Below the pieces are notes generated by a model that was given only the letters and a program-made list of their open reading frames with translations, searched no databases and had not been told where the DNA came from. From contig NZ_JAINVG010000012.1 in the NCBI RefSeq assembly GCF_020400725.1, positions 62,001 through 126,000 of the forward strand: 64,000 nt of DNA, written 5' to 3'. The position numbers and the translations under genes were made by a program. The stretch comes from Streptomyces sp. NK15101. GTDB taxonomy: Bacteria; Actinomycetota; Actinomycetes; Streptomycetales; Streptomycetaceae. This document shows positions 40,871-50,036 of the stretch, one piece after another (position 1 is the first letter of the stretch; each line of letters begins with the position of its first letter).

Positions 40871-41701
40871 ATGCGGATCTCGACCACGATCTTCCTGACC
40901 GACGAGACCATCGGCCCCGTACGGCTCGCGCGCGAGCTGGAGCAGCGCGGCTTCGCGGGGCTCTACCTCCCCGAGCACACCCACATCCCCGTCGAGCGGG
41001 CCACGCCCCACCCGGCGGGCGGGGAGCTGCCCCGGGAGTACGCCCGGACGCTCGACCCGCTCGTGGCCCTGGGACAGGCCGCGGCCGTCACCGAACGCCT
41101 CGGCCTCGGCACCGGCATCACCCTGGTCACCCAGCACGACCCGATCGTGCTCGCCAAGCAGGTCGCCACCCTCGACCACCTCTCCGGGGGCCGGTTCACC
41201 CTCGGCGTCGGCTTCGGCTGGAACCGGGAGGAGGCCGCCGACCACGGCGTCGACTGGTCCACCCGCCGCGAGCTCGGCCGCGAACGCCTGGACCTGATGC
41301 GGGCCCTGTGGGCGCCCGAACCGACGGCGTACGCGGGGGAGCACGGCGACTCCGTAAGCGCCTCGGAGGTCTGGCCCAAGCCGGCCGGCGGCGCCCCGCG
41401 CGTCCTCCTGGGCGGCGCGGCGGGACCGAAGCTCTTCGCGCAGATCGCCGCGCAGGCCGACGGCTGGATGCCGATCGGCGGCCGGGGCCTGACGGAGTCC
41501 CTCCCCGTCCTCCGCGAGGCCTGGGAGAAGGCCGGCCGCGCCCCGGAGGCCCTCCAGCTCGTCCCGTACGCGGTCCTCCCGAACCCCGGCAAACTCGCCC
41601 ACTACGAGGAACTGGGCTGCGAGGAGGTCGTCCTGCAGCTGCCGCCGGGTGACGAGGGGGAGGTGCTGGGCGTCCTGGACGAGTACGCGCGGTACCTCTG
41701 A
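40871..41701 (+). CDS. LLM-family F420-dependent oxidoreductase (TIGR03619-like)
   Basis: A 276-residue luciferase-like enzyme. ISTTIFLTDETIGPVRLARELEQRGFAGLYLPEHTHIP, LGTGITLVTQHDPIVLAKQVATLDHLSGGRFTLGVGFGWNREE and VLLGGAAGPKLFAQIAAQADGWMPIGG are full-length hallmarks. The cofactor is probably F420, for which the FO synthase gene lies directly downstream on the same strand after a 174-bp repeat-filled gap. No TCTGACG operator is seen. Substrate unknown. Confidence 0.85.
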   Translation: MRISTTIFLTDETIGPVRLARELEQRGFAGLYLPEHTHIPVERATPHPAGGELPREYARTLDPLVALGQAAAVTERLGLGTGITLVTQHDPIVLAKQVATLDHLSGGRFTLGVGFGWNREEAADHGVDWSTRRELGRERLDLMRALWAPEPTAYAGEHGDSVSASEVWPKPAGGAPRVLLGGAAGPKLFAQIAAQADGWMPIGGRGLTESLPVLREAWEKAGRAPEALQLVPYAVLPNPGKLAHYEELGCEEVVLQLPPGDEGEVLGVLDEYARYL

Positions 41702-41704
41702 ACA

Positions 41705-41850
41705 CCCGCCCCCACCCGTACGGGCGCCGCGCCCTGCTGGGCGGCGCCCCTCGCCACCCGCCGTGTGCCCACCCGTCCCGCCCAGCGGGACGACTGCCCA
41801 CAACAGGGGCGGGGCGCGGAACGATCGCCCGCAACGGAGGAGCTTCGCCC
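41705..41850. repeat. Intergenic palindromic repeat, copy 2
   Basis: The gap before the FO synthase contains CGTGTGCCCACCCGTCCCGC ... GCGGGACGACTGCCCACAAC, followed by a GGGCGCGGAACGATCGCCCGCAACGG partial. It is the same family as at 32085-32440 and 44465-44945. Confidence 0.75.
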
Positions 41851-41875
41851 CCCAGCTCGCTCGTATGCTCGGTCC

Positions 41876-44461
41876 ATGACGGATCACCAGGCAGGACGAC
41901 CCACCGGGAACGCCATGCGCCGCGCCCTCAAACGGGCCCGGGACGGCGTCGCGCTCGACGTCGCCGAAGCCGCCGTGCTGCTGCGGGCGCGGGGAGAGGA
42001 CCTGGCGGACCTGGTGGCGTCCGCGGGGCGCGTGCGGGACGCCGGTCTGGAGGCGGCCGGGCGGCCGGGGGTCGTCACGTACTCGAAGAGCGTGTTCATA
42101 CCGCTCACCCGGCTCTGCCGGGACAAGTGCCACTACTGCACGTTCGTCACCGTCCCCGGCAAGCTGCGCCGGGACGGGCACGGGATGTTCATGTCGCCGG
42201 ACGAGGTCCTCGACATCGCCCGGCGCGGCGCCGAGGCGGGCTGCAAGGAGGCCCTGATCACCCTCGGCGACAAGCCCGAGGACCGCTGGCCCGAGGCCCG
42301 CGAGTGGCTCGACTCCCACGGGTACGACGACACCATCGCGTACGTACGGGCCATGGCGATCCGCATCCTGGAGGAGACGGGGCTCCTGCCCCACCTCAAC
42401 CCCGGCGTCCTGTCCTGGACCGACTTCCAGCGCCTCAAGCCCGTCGCGCCCTCCATGGGCATGATGCTGGAGACGACCGCGACCCGTCTCTGGTCCGAGC
42501 CCGGCGGTCCCCACTACGGGTCCCCCGACAAGGAACCGGCCGTGCGGCTGCGGGTGCTGGAGGACGCCGGACGCTCCTCCGTCCCCTTCACCTCGGGGCT
42601 GCTGCTCGGCATAGGGGAGACCCTGGAGGAGCGGGCCGAGTCCCTCTTCGCGCTGCGCCGCGTCGCACGCGCGTACCACTCGATCCAAGAGCTGATCATC
42701 CAGAACTTCCGCGCCAAGCCGGACACGGCGATGCGCGGGATGCCGGACGCCGAACTCGACGACCTCGTCGCCACCGTCGCCGTCGCCCGGCTCATCATGG
42801 GTCCCTCCGCCTGCCTCCAGGCCCCGCCGAACCTCGTCGACTCCGAGTACGAACGGCTGATCGCCGCCGGCATCGACGACTGGGGCGGGGTCTCCCCGCT
42901 CACCATCGACCACGTCAACCCCGAGCGCCCCTGGCCGCGGATCGAGGAGCTCGCCGCCCGCTCCGCCGCCGCCGGCTTCGAACTGCGCGAACGGCTCTGC
43001 GTCTACCCAGAGTTCGTCACCCGGGGCGAACCCTGGCTCGACCCCCGGCTCCTCCCGCACGTCCGCGCCCTCGCCGACCCCGAGACCGGCCTCGCGAATC
43101 CCGACGCGCCCGTTCGCGGCCTGCCCTGGCAGGAGCCCGACGAGGCCTTCACCGCCACCGGCCGCACCGACCTGCACGCCACCATCGACACCGAGGGCCG
43201 CACGTCCGACCGGCGCGAGGACTTCGGCGACGTGTACGGCGACTGGGAGGCCCTCCGCGAGGCCGCCGCCCCCGGCATGGTCCCCGAGCGCGTCGACGCC
43301 GACGTCCGCGAGGCGCTCTCCGTCGCCGCCGACGACCCGACGAGGCTCACCGACGCCCAGGCGCTCGCCCTGCTGCACGCCGACGGCCCGGCGCTCGACG
43401 CCCTCACGCGGATCGCGGACGACGTCCGCAGGTCCGTGGTCGGCGACGAGGTCACGTACATCGTCACGCGGAACATCAACTTCACCAACGTCTGCTACAC
43501 CGGCTGCCGCTTCTGCGCCTTCGCCCAGCGGCGCACCGACGCCGACGCGTACACGCTCTCCCTCGACCAGGTCGCGGACCGCGCCCGGCAGGCCTGGGAC
43601 GTCGGCGCCGTCGAGGTCTGCATGCAGGGCGGCATCCACCCCGACCTGCCCGGCACGGCCTACTTCGACATCGCGCGCGCGGTGAAGGAACGGGTTCCCG
43701 GGATGCACGTGCACGCCTTCTCGCCGATGGAGGTGGTCAACGGCGCGACCCGCACGGGCCTGTCCATACGGGAGTGGCTGACGGCGGCGAAGGAGGCCGG
43801 CCTCGACTCGATCCCCGGTACGGCGGCGGAGATCCTGGACGACGAGGTCCGCTGGGTGCTGACGAAGGGCAAACTGCCGGCGGCGACGTGGATCGAGGTC
43901 GTCAGGACGGCCCACGAGCTGGGCATCCGCTCCAGCTCCACCATGATGTACGGACACGTGGACCAGCCCCGGCACTGGCTCGGCCACTTCCGCACGCTCT
44001 CCCGCATCCAGCAGGAGACCGGTGGCTTCACCGAGTTCGTGACCCTCCCCTTCATCCACACCAACGCGCCCGTCTACCTCGCGGGCATCGCCCGCCCCGG
44101 CCCGACCGCCCGCGACAACCGCGCGGTGACGGCCATGGCCCGCCTGCTGCTGCACCCCTGGATCCCCAACATCCAGACCAGTTGGGTGAAGCTGGGCACG
44201 GAGGGCGCGGCGGAGATGCTCCGCTCGGGCGCGAACGACCTGGGCGGCACGCTGATGGAGGAGACCATCTCGCGCATGGCGGGCTCGAGCTACGGCTCGT
44301 ACCGCTCGATCCGCGACCTGGAGGCGATCGCGGAGGCGGCGGGGCGGCCGTCCCGGCCCCGGACGACGCTGTACGGGGAGGTCCCGGAGGAGCGCCGGCG
44401 CACGGCCCGGGCCTCGGACGGCCACCTCCCGGAACTCCTCCCGCTCCTGCCCCAGGAGTAA
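41876..44461 (+). CDS. fbiC: FO synthase (bifunctional FbiC, CofG-CofH fusion)
   Basis: An 861-residue radical-SAM enzyme making 7,8-didemethyl-8-hydroxy-5-deazariboflavin (FO), the F420 chromophore, from tyrosine and a pyrimidine precursor of riboflavin. The N-terminal CofG half holds CRDKCHYC (Cys81, 85, 88). The C-terminal CofH half holds CYTGCRFC (Cys540, 544, 547), each binding a 4Fe-4S cluster. Length fits actinobacterial FbiC (about 856). It starts at ATG 41876; the only purine-rich ribosome site (CGGAGGAG) is about 35 bases upstream, so a leaderless mRNA is possible. It supports the F420-type enzymes in the window (three LLM proteins, one Ddn-like). Confidence 0.96.
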   Translation: MTDHQAGRPTGNAMRRALKRARDGVALDVAEAAVLLRARGEDLADLVASAGRVRDAGLEAAGRPGVVTYSKSVFIPLTRLCRDKCHYCTFVTVPGKLRRDGHGMFMSPDEVLDIARRGAEAGCKEALITLGDKPEDRWPEAREWLDSHGYDDTIAYVRAMAIRILEETGLLPHLNPGVLSWTDFQRLKPVAPSMGMMLETTATRLWSEPGGPHYGSPDKEPAVRLRVLEDAGRSSVPFTSGLLLGIGETLEERAESLFALRRVARAYHSIQELIIQNFRAKPDTAMRGMPDAELDDLVATVAVARLIMGPSACLQAPPNLVDSEYERLIAAGIDDWGGVSPLTIDHVNPERPWPRIEELAARSAAAGFELRERLCVYPEFVTRGEPWLDPRLLPHVRALADPETGLANPDAPVRGLPWQEPDEAFTATGRTDLHATIDTEGRTSDRREDFGDVYGDWEALREAAAPGMVPERVDADVREALSVAADDPTRLTDAQALALLHADGPALDALTRIADDVRRSVVGDEVTYIVTRNINFTNVCYTGCRFCAFAQRRTDADAYTLSLDQVADRARQAWDVGAVEVCMQGGIHPDLPGTAYFDIARAVKERVPGMHVHAFSPMEVVNGATRTGLSIREWLTAAKEAGLDSIPGTAAEILDDEVRWVLTKGKLPAATWIEVVRTAHELGIRSSSTMMYGHVDQPRHWLGHFRTLSRIQQETGGFTEFVTLPFIHTNAPVYLAGIARPGPTARDNRAVTAMARLLLHPWIPNIQTSWVKLGTEGAAEMLRSGANDLGGTLMEETISRMAGSSYGSYRSIRDLEAIAEAAGRPSRPRTTLYGEVPEERRRTARASDGHLPELLPLLPQE

Positions 44462-44464
44462 CCC

Positions 44465-44945
44465 CACTCCACACGGGCCACGCCCACCGGTCCGACGCCG
44501 CGCCGTGTGGGGCCCGCGCCGTGTGGGGCCCGCGCCGTGTGGGGCCCACGGGCCCTGCTGGGCGGCGCCCCGGCCCACCCGCCCTGCGGGCGATCGTCCC
44601 GCCGGGGCAGGGGGGTCCCCCTGCTCGAGCGAAGCCGAGAGCTTGGGGGAGGGTGGGCACACGGGACGGCGCCCTTCGCGGCGCCCCCGCGTTCCGCGCC
44701 CGGACCCGCACCACATGTGCGCCGCACGGCCCGGTGCGGGTTCAGGCGCGGGAGCCTAGGCCCGGCAAGGGGCGCCGTCCCGTTGTGCCCACCCGTTCCG
44801 CCCTGCGGAACGATTGCCCACAACGGGGGCGCGAGGGGTGGGCGCCGCCCCAGCGGAACGACTGCCCACAACGGGGGGCGCCGCCCCGGCCGAACGATTG
44901 CCCGCAGCGGGCGGGGGCGCGGGACGACTGCCCGCACCGGGCGGT
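44465..44945. repeat. Intergenic palindromic repeat region, copy 3 (with nested insertion)
   Basis: The 602-bp gap 44462-45063 holds no gene. It contains three tandem GTGTGGGGCCCGCGCC units (about 44500-44550), a CGATCGTCCCGCC ... GTGGGCACACGG hairpin interrupted at about 44608-44651 by a second hairpin repeat (GGGGGTCCCCCTGCTCGAGC onward), and another hairpin at about 44777-44826 (CCGTTGTGCCCACCCGTTCC onward). Degenerate CGGAACGACTGCCCACAACGG copies run on to 44940. Confidence 0.75.
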
Positions 44946-45063
44946 GCAACGTGGTCAAAAGTGGCCTGAAGGGCGTCCGATCACATAACGTTCCGCGCCC
45001 CGAACGCGCGAACCCGGTCGATTACAGTGCTGCGCAGACCGGTCTACGGGGGGAGGGCACGTC

Positions 45064-46182
45064 GTGGTCACGACAGCCGCAGCCGTGTGGGGCCGCACCG
45101 AACAGCAGGACTTCCGGGCCCGCGTACGGGGCTGTCTGCTCGGTGGGGCCCTCGGCGACGCCCTGGGCGCGCCCGCCGACGGCCGCACGCTCGCGGAGCT
45201 GCGCGAGGCCCACGGCCCCGACGGACTCACGGACCCCGTGCCCGTCTTCGGCCGCCGCGGCGCCGTCACCGCCGCGACCCAGATGGCCCTGTTCACCGTG
45301 GACGGCCTCATCAGGGCCCAGGTCCGCCGGGACACGGGCGCCTGGCATCCGCCCACCGACGTCCACCGGGCGCATCTGCGCTGGGCCGCCACCCAGCGCG
45401 ACTGGGGCCCGGACGAGCGGCGCAAGGACAACGGCTGGCTGGCCCGCGAGGAGTGGCTCTACGCCCGCCGCAATCCGCCCCGCGCCTGCCTCACCGGCCT
45501 CGGCGACGACGTCCTCGGCACGCTCGACAGGCCGAAGAACCCGGACGCCGCCGACTCCGGCGCGCTCGCCCGCTCCGCCCCCTTCGGGCTGCTCGTCGGC
45601 TGGGAGCCGCAGCTCGTCTGCCAGCTCGCCGTGGAGTGCGCGGCGCAGACGCACGGCGCCCCGGAGGCCGGCCTCGCGGCGGGCGCCTTCGCGGTCACCG
45701 TCCACGGGCTCGCGCGCGGCGGCTCCGTGGAGGCGGCGGTGGCCCGCGCCCTGGAGCAGCTCGCGGTGCGCCCCGGTCACGAGCCGGTGACCGAGGCGCT
45801 GAAGGCCGCGCTGACCGCCGTACGGGAGGGGGCGCCGGACGCGGACCGGGTGACGGCTCTCGGGGCCGGTGAGGACCGGGCCGAGGGGCAACTGGCGGCG
45901 GCGGTCTACTGCGCCCTGGTCGGCGAGGACGTACGGCACGGGCTGCGGCTCGCGGTGAACCACGACGGGCCCTCGCCGGTGACGGGCGCGCTCACGGGCG
46001 CGCTGCTCGGCGCCCTGCACGGCGAGACGGCCCTCCCGCCGGCCTGGCTGGCCGAGCTGGAGGGCCGCCCGACGGTCCTGGAGCTCGCGGACGACTTCGC
46101 GATGGAGATGACCCAGGGCGCGGCCCTGCACGGCGCGGCGGAGTCCTCCCCGGGCTGGCTGGCGCGTTACCCGAGGGGCTGA
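45064..46182 (+). CDS. ADP-ribosylglycohydrolase (DraG)-fold protein, probably inactive
   Basis: A 372-residue DraG-family protein. RGCLLGGALGDALGAP (~21-36) and the C-terminal NHDGPSPVTGALTGALLGA align with DraG motifs. In active enzymes the first acidic site reads TDDTQM and the late one GDSDSTG; here they are TAATQM and GPSPVTG. Both sets of Mg/Mn-binding Asp residues are thus lost. It may bind ADP-ribose or an ADP-ribosylated protein without hydrolysing it. GTG follows a strong GGGGGGAGGG. The last 16 bases overlap the convergent symporter gene. Confidence 0.83.
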   Translation: MVTTAAAVWGRTEQQDFRARVRGCLLGGALGDALGAPADGRTLAELREAHGPDGLTDPVPVFGRRGAVTAATQMALFTVDGLIRAQVRRDTGAWHPPTDVHRAHLRWAATQRDWGPDERRKDNGWLAREEWLYARRNPPRACLTGLGDDVLGTLDRPKNPDAADSGALARSAPFGLLVGWEPQLVCQLAVECAAQTHGAPEAGLAAGAFAVTVHGLARGGSVEAAVARALEQLAVRPGHEPVTEALKAALTAVREGAPDADRVTALGAGEDRAEGQLAAAVYCALVGEDVRHGLRLAVNHDGPSPVTGALTGALLGALHGETALPPAWLAELEGRPTVLELADDFAMEMTQGAALHGAAESSPGWLARYPRG

Positions 46183-47696
46183 TCCGCCCGCGCGCCCTCC
46201 TGCGCGGGGACCGGTCCGCCGTCCGACCCGAGCCGGGCGAGCAGCGCGTCCCGCTCCGGGGTGTCCTCCGGCTTCACGTACCCGATGAGGACGTACAGGA
46301 CGAGCGAGGTCGCGAGCGGCGAGACGATCTGGATCTGCAGCTCGATGCCGTCGAGGCCGTAGTTGGTGAGCCAGAAGGCGAACAGCCCGGCCGCCCAGGA
46401 GACGAGCGCGGCCGTGGGGCCCGACTTCCGGAAGGGGCGCAGCAGGCCGAGCATGAAGGGGATCGCGATCGGCCCCATGAGTCCGGCGACCCACTTGATG
46501 ACGACGGTGATGATGTCCTTGAAGGTGGGGGAGTCGACCTGGGTGGCGACGGCCATCGACAGGCCGAGGAAGGCGATCGTCGACCAGCGGGCGGCGAGCA
46601 GTCCGGCCCGTTGGGTCCAGCTCCGCGCGGCCTTGCTGAGGACGGGCGCGATGTCCCGGGTGAAGACGGCCGCGATGGCGTTGGCGTCGGAGGAGCACAT
46701 GGCCATGGTGTGCGAGAAGAAGCCGACGACGACGAGCCCGAGGAGGCCGTGCGGCAGCAGCTGTTCGGTCATGAGGGCGTACGCGTCGGAGCCGTCGGGC
46801 TTCTCCGGGTGGACGAGCAGCGGCGCGCACCACATGGGGAAGAAGAGGACGAGCGGCCAGACGAACCAGAGGACGGCGGAGAGGCGCCCGGAGCGGGTGG
46901 CCTCGCGGGCGGACGGGGTGGCCATGTAGCGCTGGGCCTGGTTCCACATGCCGCCGCTGTACTCGAAGGTCTTGATGAAGAGGTACGCGAGGAGGAACGT
47001 CAGCGTGTACGGGCCGGCCGTGGGGGCGGTGTGGCCCTGGAGCTCGGGCCGGTCCCACACGGTCCACAGGGCGCTGAGGCCGCCGAGTTCGCCGAGGACC
47101 GCGACGAGCATCGCGACGCCGGCGAGGAGCTGGATGACGAACTGGCCGAGTTCGGTGAGGGCGTCGGCCCAGAGTCCGCCGACGGTGCAGTAGATCCCGG
47201 TGACGACGCCGGTGATGAGGATGCCCTGGTTGAGGGAGATGCCGGTGAAGACGGAGAGCAGGGTCGCGATGGCGGCCCACTTGGCTCCGACGTCGACGAT
47301 CTTCAGGAGGACGCCGGACCAGGCGAGGGCCTGCTGGGTGGGGAGGTCGTAGCGGTCCTTGAGGTATTCGAGCGGGGAGGCGACGCGGAGGCGGGAGCGG
47401 AGCCGGTTGAGACGGGGTGCGAAGAGGTGGGCGCCGATGGCGATGCCGATGGCGATGGGGAAGGACCAGGTGACGTAGGAGGTGACGCCGTAGGTGTAGG
47501 CGATGCCGGCGTATCCGGTGAACATCACCGCGCTGTAGCCCGACATGTGGTGGGAGATGCCGGAGAGCCACCAGGGCATCCGGCCGCCGGCGGTGAAGAA
47601 GTCGGAGACGGTGTCCACGCGCTTGTGGGACCAGACGCCGATCGCGACCATGACGCCGAAGTAGCCGATGAGCACGGCCCAGTCGAGACTGTTCAT
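46167..47696 (-). CDS. Sodium:solute symporter (SSS family)
   Basis: A 509-residue transporter with about 13 hydrophobic segments. DWAVLIGYFGVMVAIGVWSHKRV with DFFTAGGRMPWWLSGISHHMSGYSAVMFTGYAG at the start and FFSHTMAMCSSDANAIAAVFTRDI late are SSS signatures. ASPLEYLKDRY is typical too. Family members carry sugars, vitamins, amino acids or organic acids with Na+; the substrate here is unknown. ATG follows GGAGGGG. A GTTCA-N6-TGAAC palindrome at 47820-47835 may be its operator. Confidence 0.88.
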   Translation of the reverse strand: MNSLDWAVLIGYFGVMVAIGVWSHKRVDTVSDFFTAGGRMPWWLSGISHHMSGYSAVMFTGYAGIAYTYGVTSYVTWSFPIAIGIAIGAHLFAPRLNRLRSRLRVASPLEYLKDRYDLPTQQALAWSGVLLKIVDVGAKWAAIATLLSVFTGISLNQGILITGVVTGIYCTVGGLWADALTELGQFVIQLLAGVAMLVAVLGELGGLSALWTVWDRPELQGHTAPTAGPYTLTFLLAYLFIKTFEYSGGMWNQAQRYMATPSAREATRSGRLSAVLWFVWPLVLFFPMWCAPLLVHPEKPDGSDAYALMTEQLLPHGLLGLVVVGFFSHTMAMCSSDANAIAAVFTRDIAPVLSKAARSWTQRAGLLAARWSTIAFLGLSMAVATQVDSPTFKDIITVVIKWVAGLMGPIAIPFMLGLLRPFRKSGPTAALVSWAAGLFAFWLTNYGLDGIELQIQIVSPLATSLVLYVLIGYVKPEDTPERDALLARLGSDGGPVPAQEGARADQPLG

Positions 47697-47819
47697 TGCG
47701 TCCCCTCCATGGGATCCGGTCCGCCTTGTGAACGGGGTTCATGGTGTGGGGAGTTGCAAGGCCCGGACAATGCAAAGGAGGGTCAAGGGCCAGTAAAATC
47801 GTTCGCTTCACTGACCCTT

Positions 47820-47835
47820 GTTCACATCTATGAAC
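47820..47835. promoter_or_regulatory. GTTCA-N6-TGAAC palindrome
   Basis: GTTCACATCTATGAAC lies in the AT-richer gap between the symporter start (47696) and the SDR end (47861). A CAAGGG/CCCTTG pair (about 47784-47820) flanks it. Candidate operator for the symporter. Confidence 0.4.
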
Positions 47836-47860
47836 TTGTGGCGTGGCCTGGGGAAGCGGC

Positions 47861-48643
47861 TCAGCGCATCAGCTCCCCGGCGTTGACCAGCAGCGACTGC
47901 CCCGTGATGGCCCGCGCCCGGTCCGAGGCGAGGAAGACCGCCGCCTCCGCCACGTCCCCGTCCGTCGCGAGCTCGGGCAGTGCCATCCGCTCGGTGAGCC
48001 GGGCCAGCACCTCGGCCTCCGGCACCCCCTCGGTGTGTGCGGCGAACCGGACGTACGCCTGGACCGGCGGTCCCCACATCCAGCCCGGCAGCACGGTGTT
48101 GACCCGGATCCGGTACGGCCCCAGCTCGTGCGCGAGCGAGTACATGGCCGAGGTCAGCGCCCCCTTCGAGGCCGCGTACGCCGCCTGCCGCACCTGCGAG
48201 GGCGCCGCCACCGCCGACTGCGTCCCGATGAGGACGACCGAACCGCCGCGCTCCTTCAGTGCCGGCAGGCAGGCCCGGGTCATCCGCAGCGTGCCGAGCA
48301 GGTTGACGTCCAGCACCCCCTGCCAGGTCTCGAAGTCCGCGTCCTCCAGGCCTCCGAAGTAGGAGTCCCAGGCGGCGACGTGGACGACCGCGTCGATACC
48401 GCCGAAGCGCTCGACGGCGAGCGCGGCGAGGGCCTCGCACCGCACCTCGTCGGTGATGTCCGTGACCCGGTACGCGGTGCGGCGGCCCTCCGGGTCGATC
48501 TCCGCCGCGGACTTGGCGAGACTGGCCTCGGTGCGGGCGCCGAGCACCGCGTTGCCCCCGTCCCGCACCACAGTCTCCGCGATCCGGTGCCCGAGCCCCG
48601 CCCCGACCCCCGACACGACGACCGTCTTCCCCCGGAGCAGCAT
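47861..48643 (-). CDS. SDR-family oxidoreductase
   Basis: A 260-residue short-chain dehydrogenase. SGVGAGLGHRIAE is the cofactor motif, then VVHVAAWDS in place of NNAG, and a catalytic Ser (IGTQSAV) with YAASK. The C-terminus is ITGQSLLVNAGELM. GAGGAGGG precedes ATG 48643. A perfect TCTGACG operator in the 82-bp gap to the divergent gene puts it in the catabolic regulon. Natural partner is unknown; it may oxidise a CoA-linked hydroxyl. Confidence 0.87.
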   Translation of the reverse strand: MLLRGKTVVVSGVGAGLGHRIAETVVRDGGNAVLGARTEASLAKSAAEIDPEGRRTAYRVTDITDEVRCEALAALAVERFGGIDAVVHVAAWDSYFGGLEDADFETWQGVLDVNLLGTLRMTRACLPALKERGGSVVLIGTQSAVAAPSQVRQAAYAASKGALTSAMYSLAHELGPYRIRVNTVLPGWMWGPPVQAYVRFAAHTEGVPEAEVLARLTERMALPELATDGDVAEAAVFLASDRARAITGQSLLVNAGELMR

Positions 48644-48671
48644 CCGGACCCTCCTCGACCCTGGCCAAGTA

Positions 48672-48688
48672 TCTGACGGTCCGTCAGA
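48672..48688. promoter_or_regulatory. TCTGACG operator, perfect (SDR / divergent gene)
   Basis: TCTGACGGTCCGTCAGA matches all 14 defined positions. It lies between the divergent SDR (start 48643) and the gene at 48726 and can control both. Confidence 0.8.
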
Positions 48689-48725
48689 GTAGGAGCCCGG
48701 AACCGACATGGGAAGGGGTACGAGA

Positions 48726-49559
48726 GTGAGCGAGGAGACCCGCAGCGAGACGTACGCGGAACTGGCGGCCGTCGGCCCGTACGGGGTCCGCCCCGGCCAC
48801 GCGCTGATCACCATGGTCGAACCGCACCCGGGCCAGGAGCACGCGTACAACCGCTGGTACGAGGACGACCACTACTACGCGGGCGCCATGGCCATGCCCT
48901 GGATGTACGCCGGCCGCCGCTGGGTCGCCACCCGCGAACTCCAGCTCCTGCGCGGCCCGGAGAAGTCCGCTGTCGCCCGGCCGGTCACCACCGGCTGCTA
49001 CCTCTCCACGTACTGGATCACCGAGGGCCGTTACGACGACCACATGAAGTGGACCGTCGGCATCAACAAGCGGCTCAACCGCGACGCCCGCGTCCACCAC
49101 GCCCGCACCCACGTCTTCACCTCGTTCCAGGACCACGAGGCGACCGTCTACCGCGACGGGGCGGCGGGCCCCCGCGACTTCCACGCCCTCGACCACCCCT
49201 ACGCCGGGCTGGTCCTCCAGGTGATCGACGCGGCGGGCCCGGAGGAGCGGGCGGCCCTGCTCGACCGCCTCCGCACCCGCGACCTGCCCCGCCGCCTCGC
49301 CGGCTCACCGGCGGCGATGGTGACGGTCTTCCGCCCGACCCCGCTGCCCGGCGACCGCATGACGTACGTGAAGCAGGTCGAGGGCGTCGACACCCGGCTG
49401 ACCCTGCTCTGGTTCCTGGAGGAGGACCCCCGCACGTGCTGGACGGAGCACTTCGCGGACCTGGAGGCCCTCGGAGCCGGCGACGGCCGGGTCGAACTGG
49501 TGGCGCCCTTCATCCCGACGGTCCCGGGCACGGACCGCTACGTGGACGAGCTGCGCTGA
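48726..49559 (+). CDS. Dimeric alpha-beta-barrel-like protein of the catabolic regulon
   Basis: A 277-residue protein I cannot name. HALITMVEPHPGQEHAYNRWYEDDHYYAGAMAMPWMYAGRRWVA looks like an EthD/ferredoxin-like barrel, with the NxWYxxxH pattern common to such proteins. A second similar segment may run from ~150 (HPYAGLVLQVIDAAGPEERAALL). GTG 48726 follows GGAAGGGG by 7 bases; ATG 48708 is the alternative. It is divergent from an SDR with a perfect operator between, so it likely serves the same pathway, perhaps as a cyclase, isomerase or hydrolase. Confidence 0.7.
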   Translation: MSEETRSETYAELAAVGPYGVRPGHALITMVEPHPGQEHAYNRWYEDDHYYAGAMAMPWMYAGRRWVATRELQLLRGPEKSAVARPVTTGCYLSTYWITEGRYDDHMKWTVGINKRLNRDARVHHARTHVFTSFQDHEATVYRDGAAGPRDFHALDHPYAGLVLQVIDAAGPEERAALLDRLRTRDLPRRLAGSPAAMVTVFRPTPLPGDRMTYVKQVEGVDTRLTLLWFLEEDPRTCWTEHFADLEALGAGDGRVELVAPFIPTVPGTDRYVDELR

Positions 49560-49656
49560 CTTCGCACGGGCAGAAGCCGAGCCCCCTCGGCCAGGACGGC
49601 GGACCGGTCGAGAGGGCTCATTCGTACTGCTGGTGACGGCGCGCACGCCCCGGGGC

Positions 49657-49857
49657 TCAGAGGGCCCCGTTGCTCACCTCGCCGACGAAGGCGTTCCACG
49701 ATCCCGGACCGAAAGAGAGGGACGGGCCCTCGGGAGCCTTCGAGTCCCGCACCGCGATCGCGGACATGACCGGGGACTTCACTTCGACGCAGGCCCCGTT
49801 CCCGCCCGAGTACGAGGACTTCGTCCAGGTGTCCGTACCGCCCTGGATAATCGCCAT
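49657..49857 (-). CDS. DUF397 protein (66 aa)
   Basis: A small protein with the DUF397 core: TWTKSSYSGGNGACVEVKSP ... IAVRDSKAPEGPSLSFGPGSWNAFVGEV. DUF397 proteins are encoded beside XRE-family regulators in Streptomyces and act with them in development and antibiotic production, often like a toxin-antitoxin pair. The XRE gene lies 179 bases upstream on the same strand. ATG 49857 is placed 8 bases after CGGAG. Confidence 0.9.
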   Translation of the reverse strand: MAIIQGGTDTWTKSSYSGGNGACVEVKSPVMSAIAVRDSKAPEGPSLSFGPGSWNAFVGEVSNGAL

Positions 49858-50036
49858 GCTGCTCACTCCGGTTCTGCCGAGTAGTGTGTCGCGCCAACGT
49901 TCTCGATGGCGTGATCGACGCTACTCGCCGGCCCCGTCCGGTGGGACCGGCGTTCACACGTCCGGGTGGCATATTCCAACCGTGCTTCCGTGGGAGCGAT
50001 CACGGGGTGTACGGTGCCTGCCCCGCCCGCCGGAGC

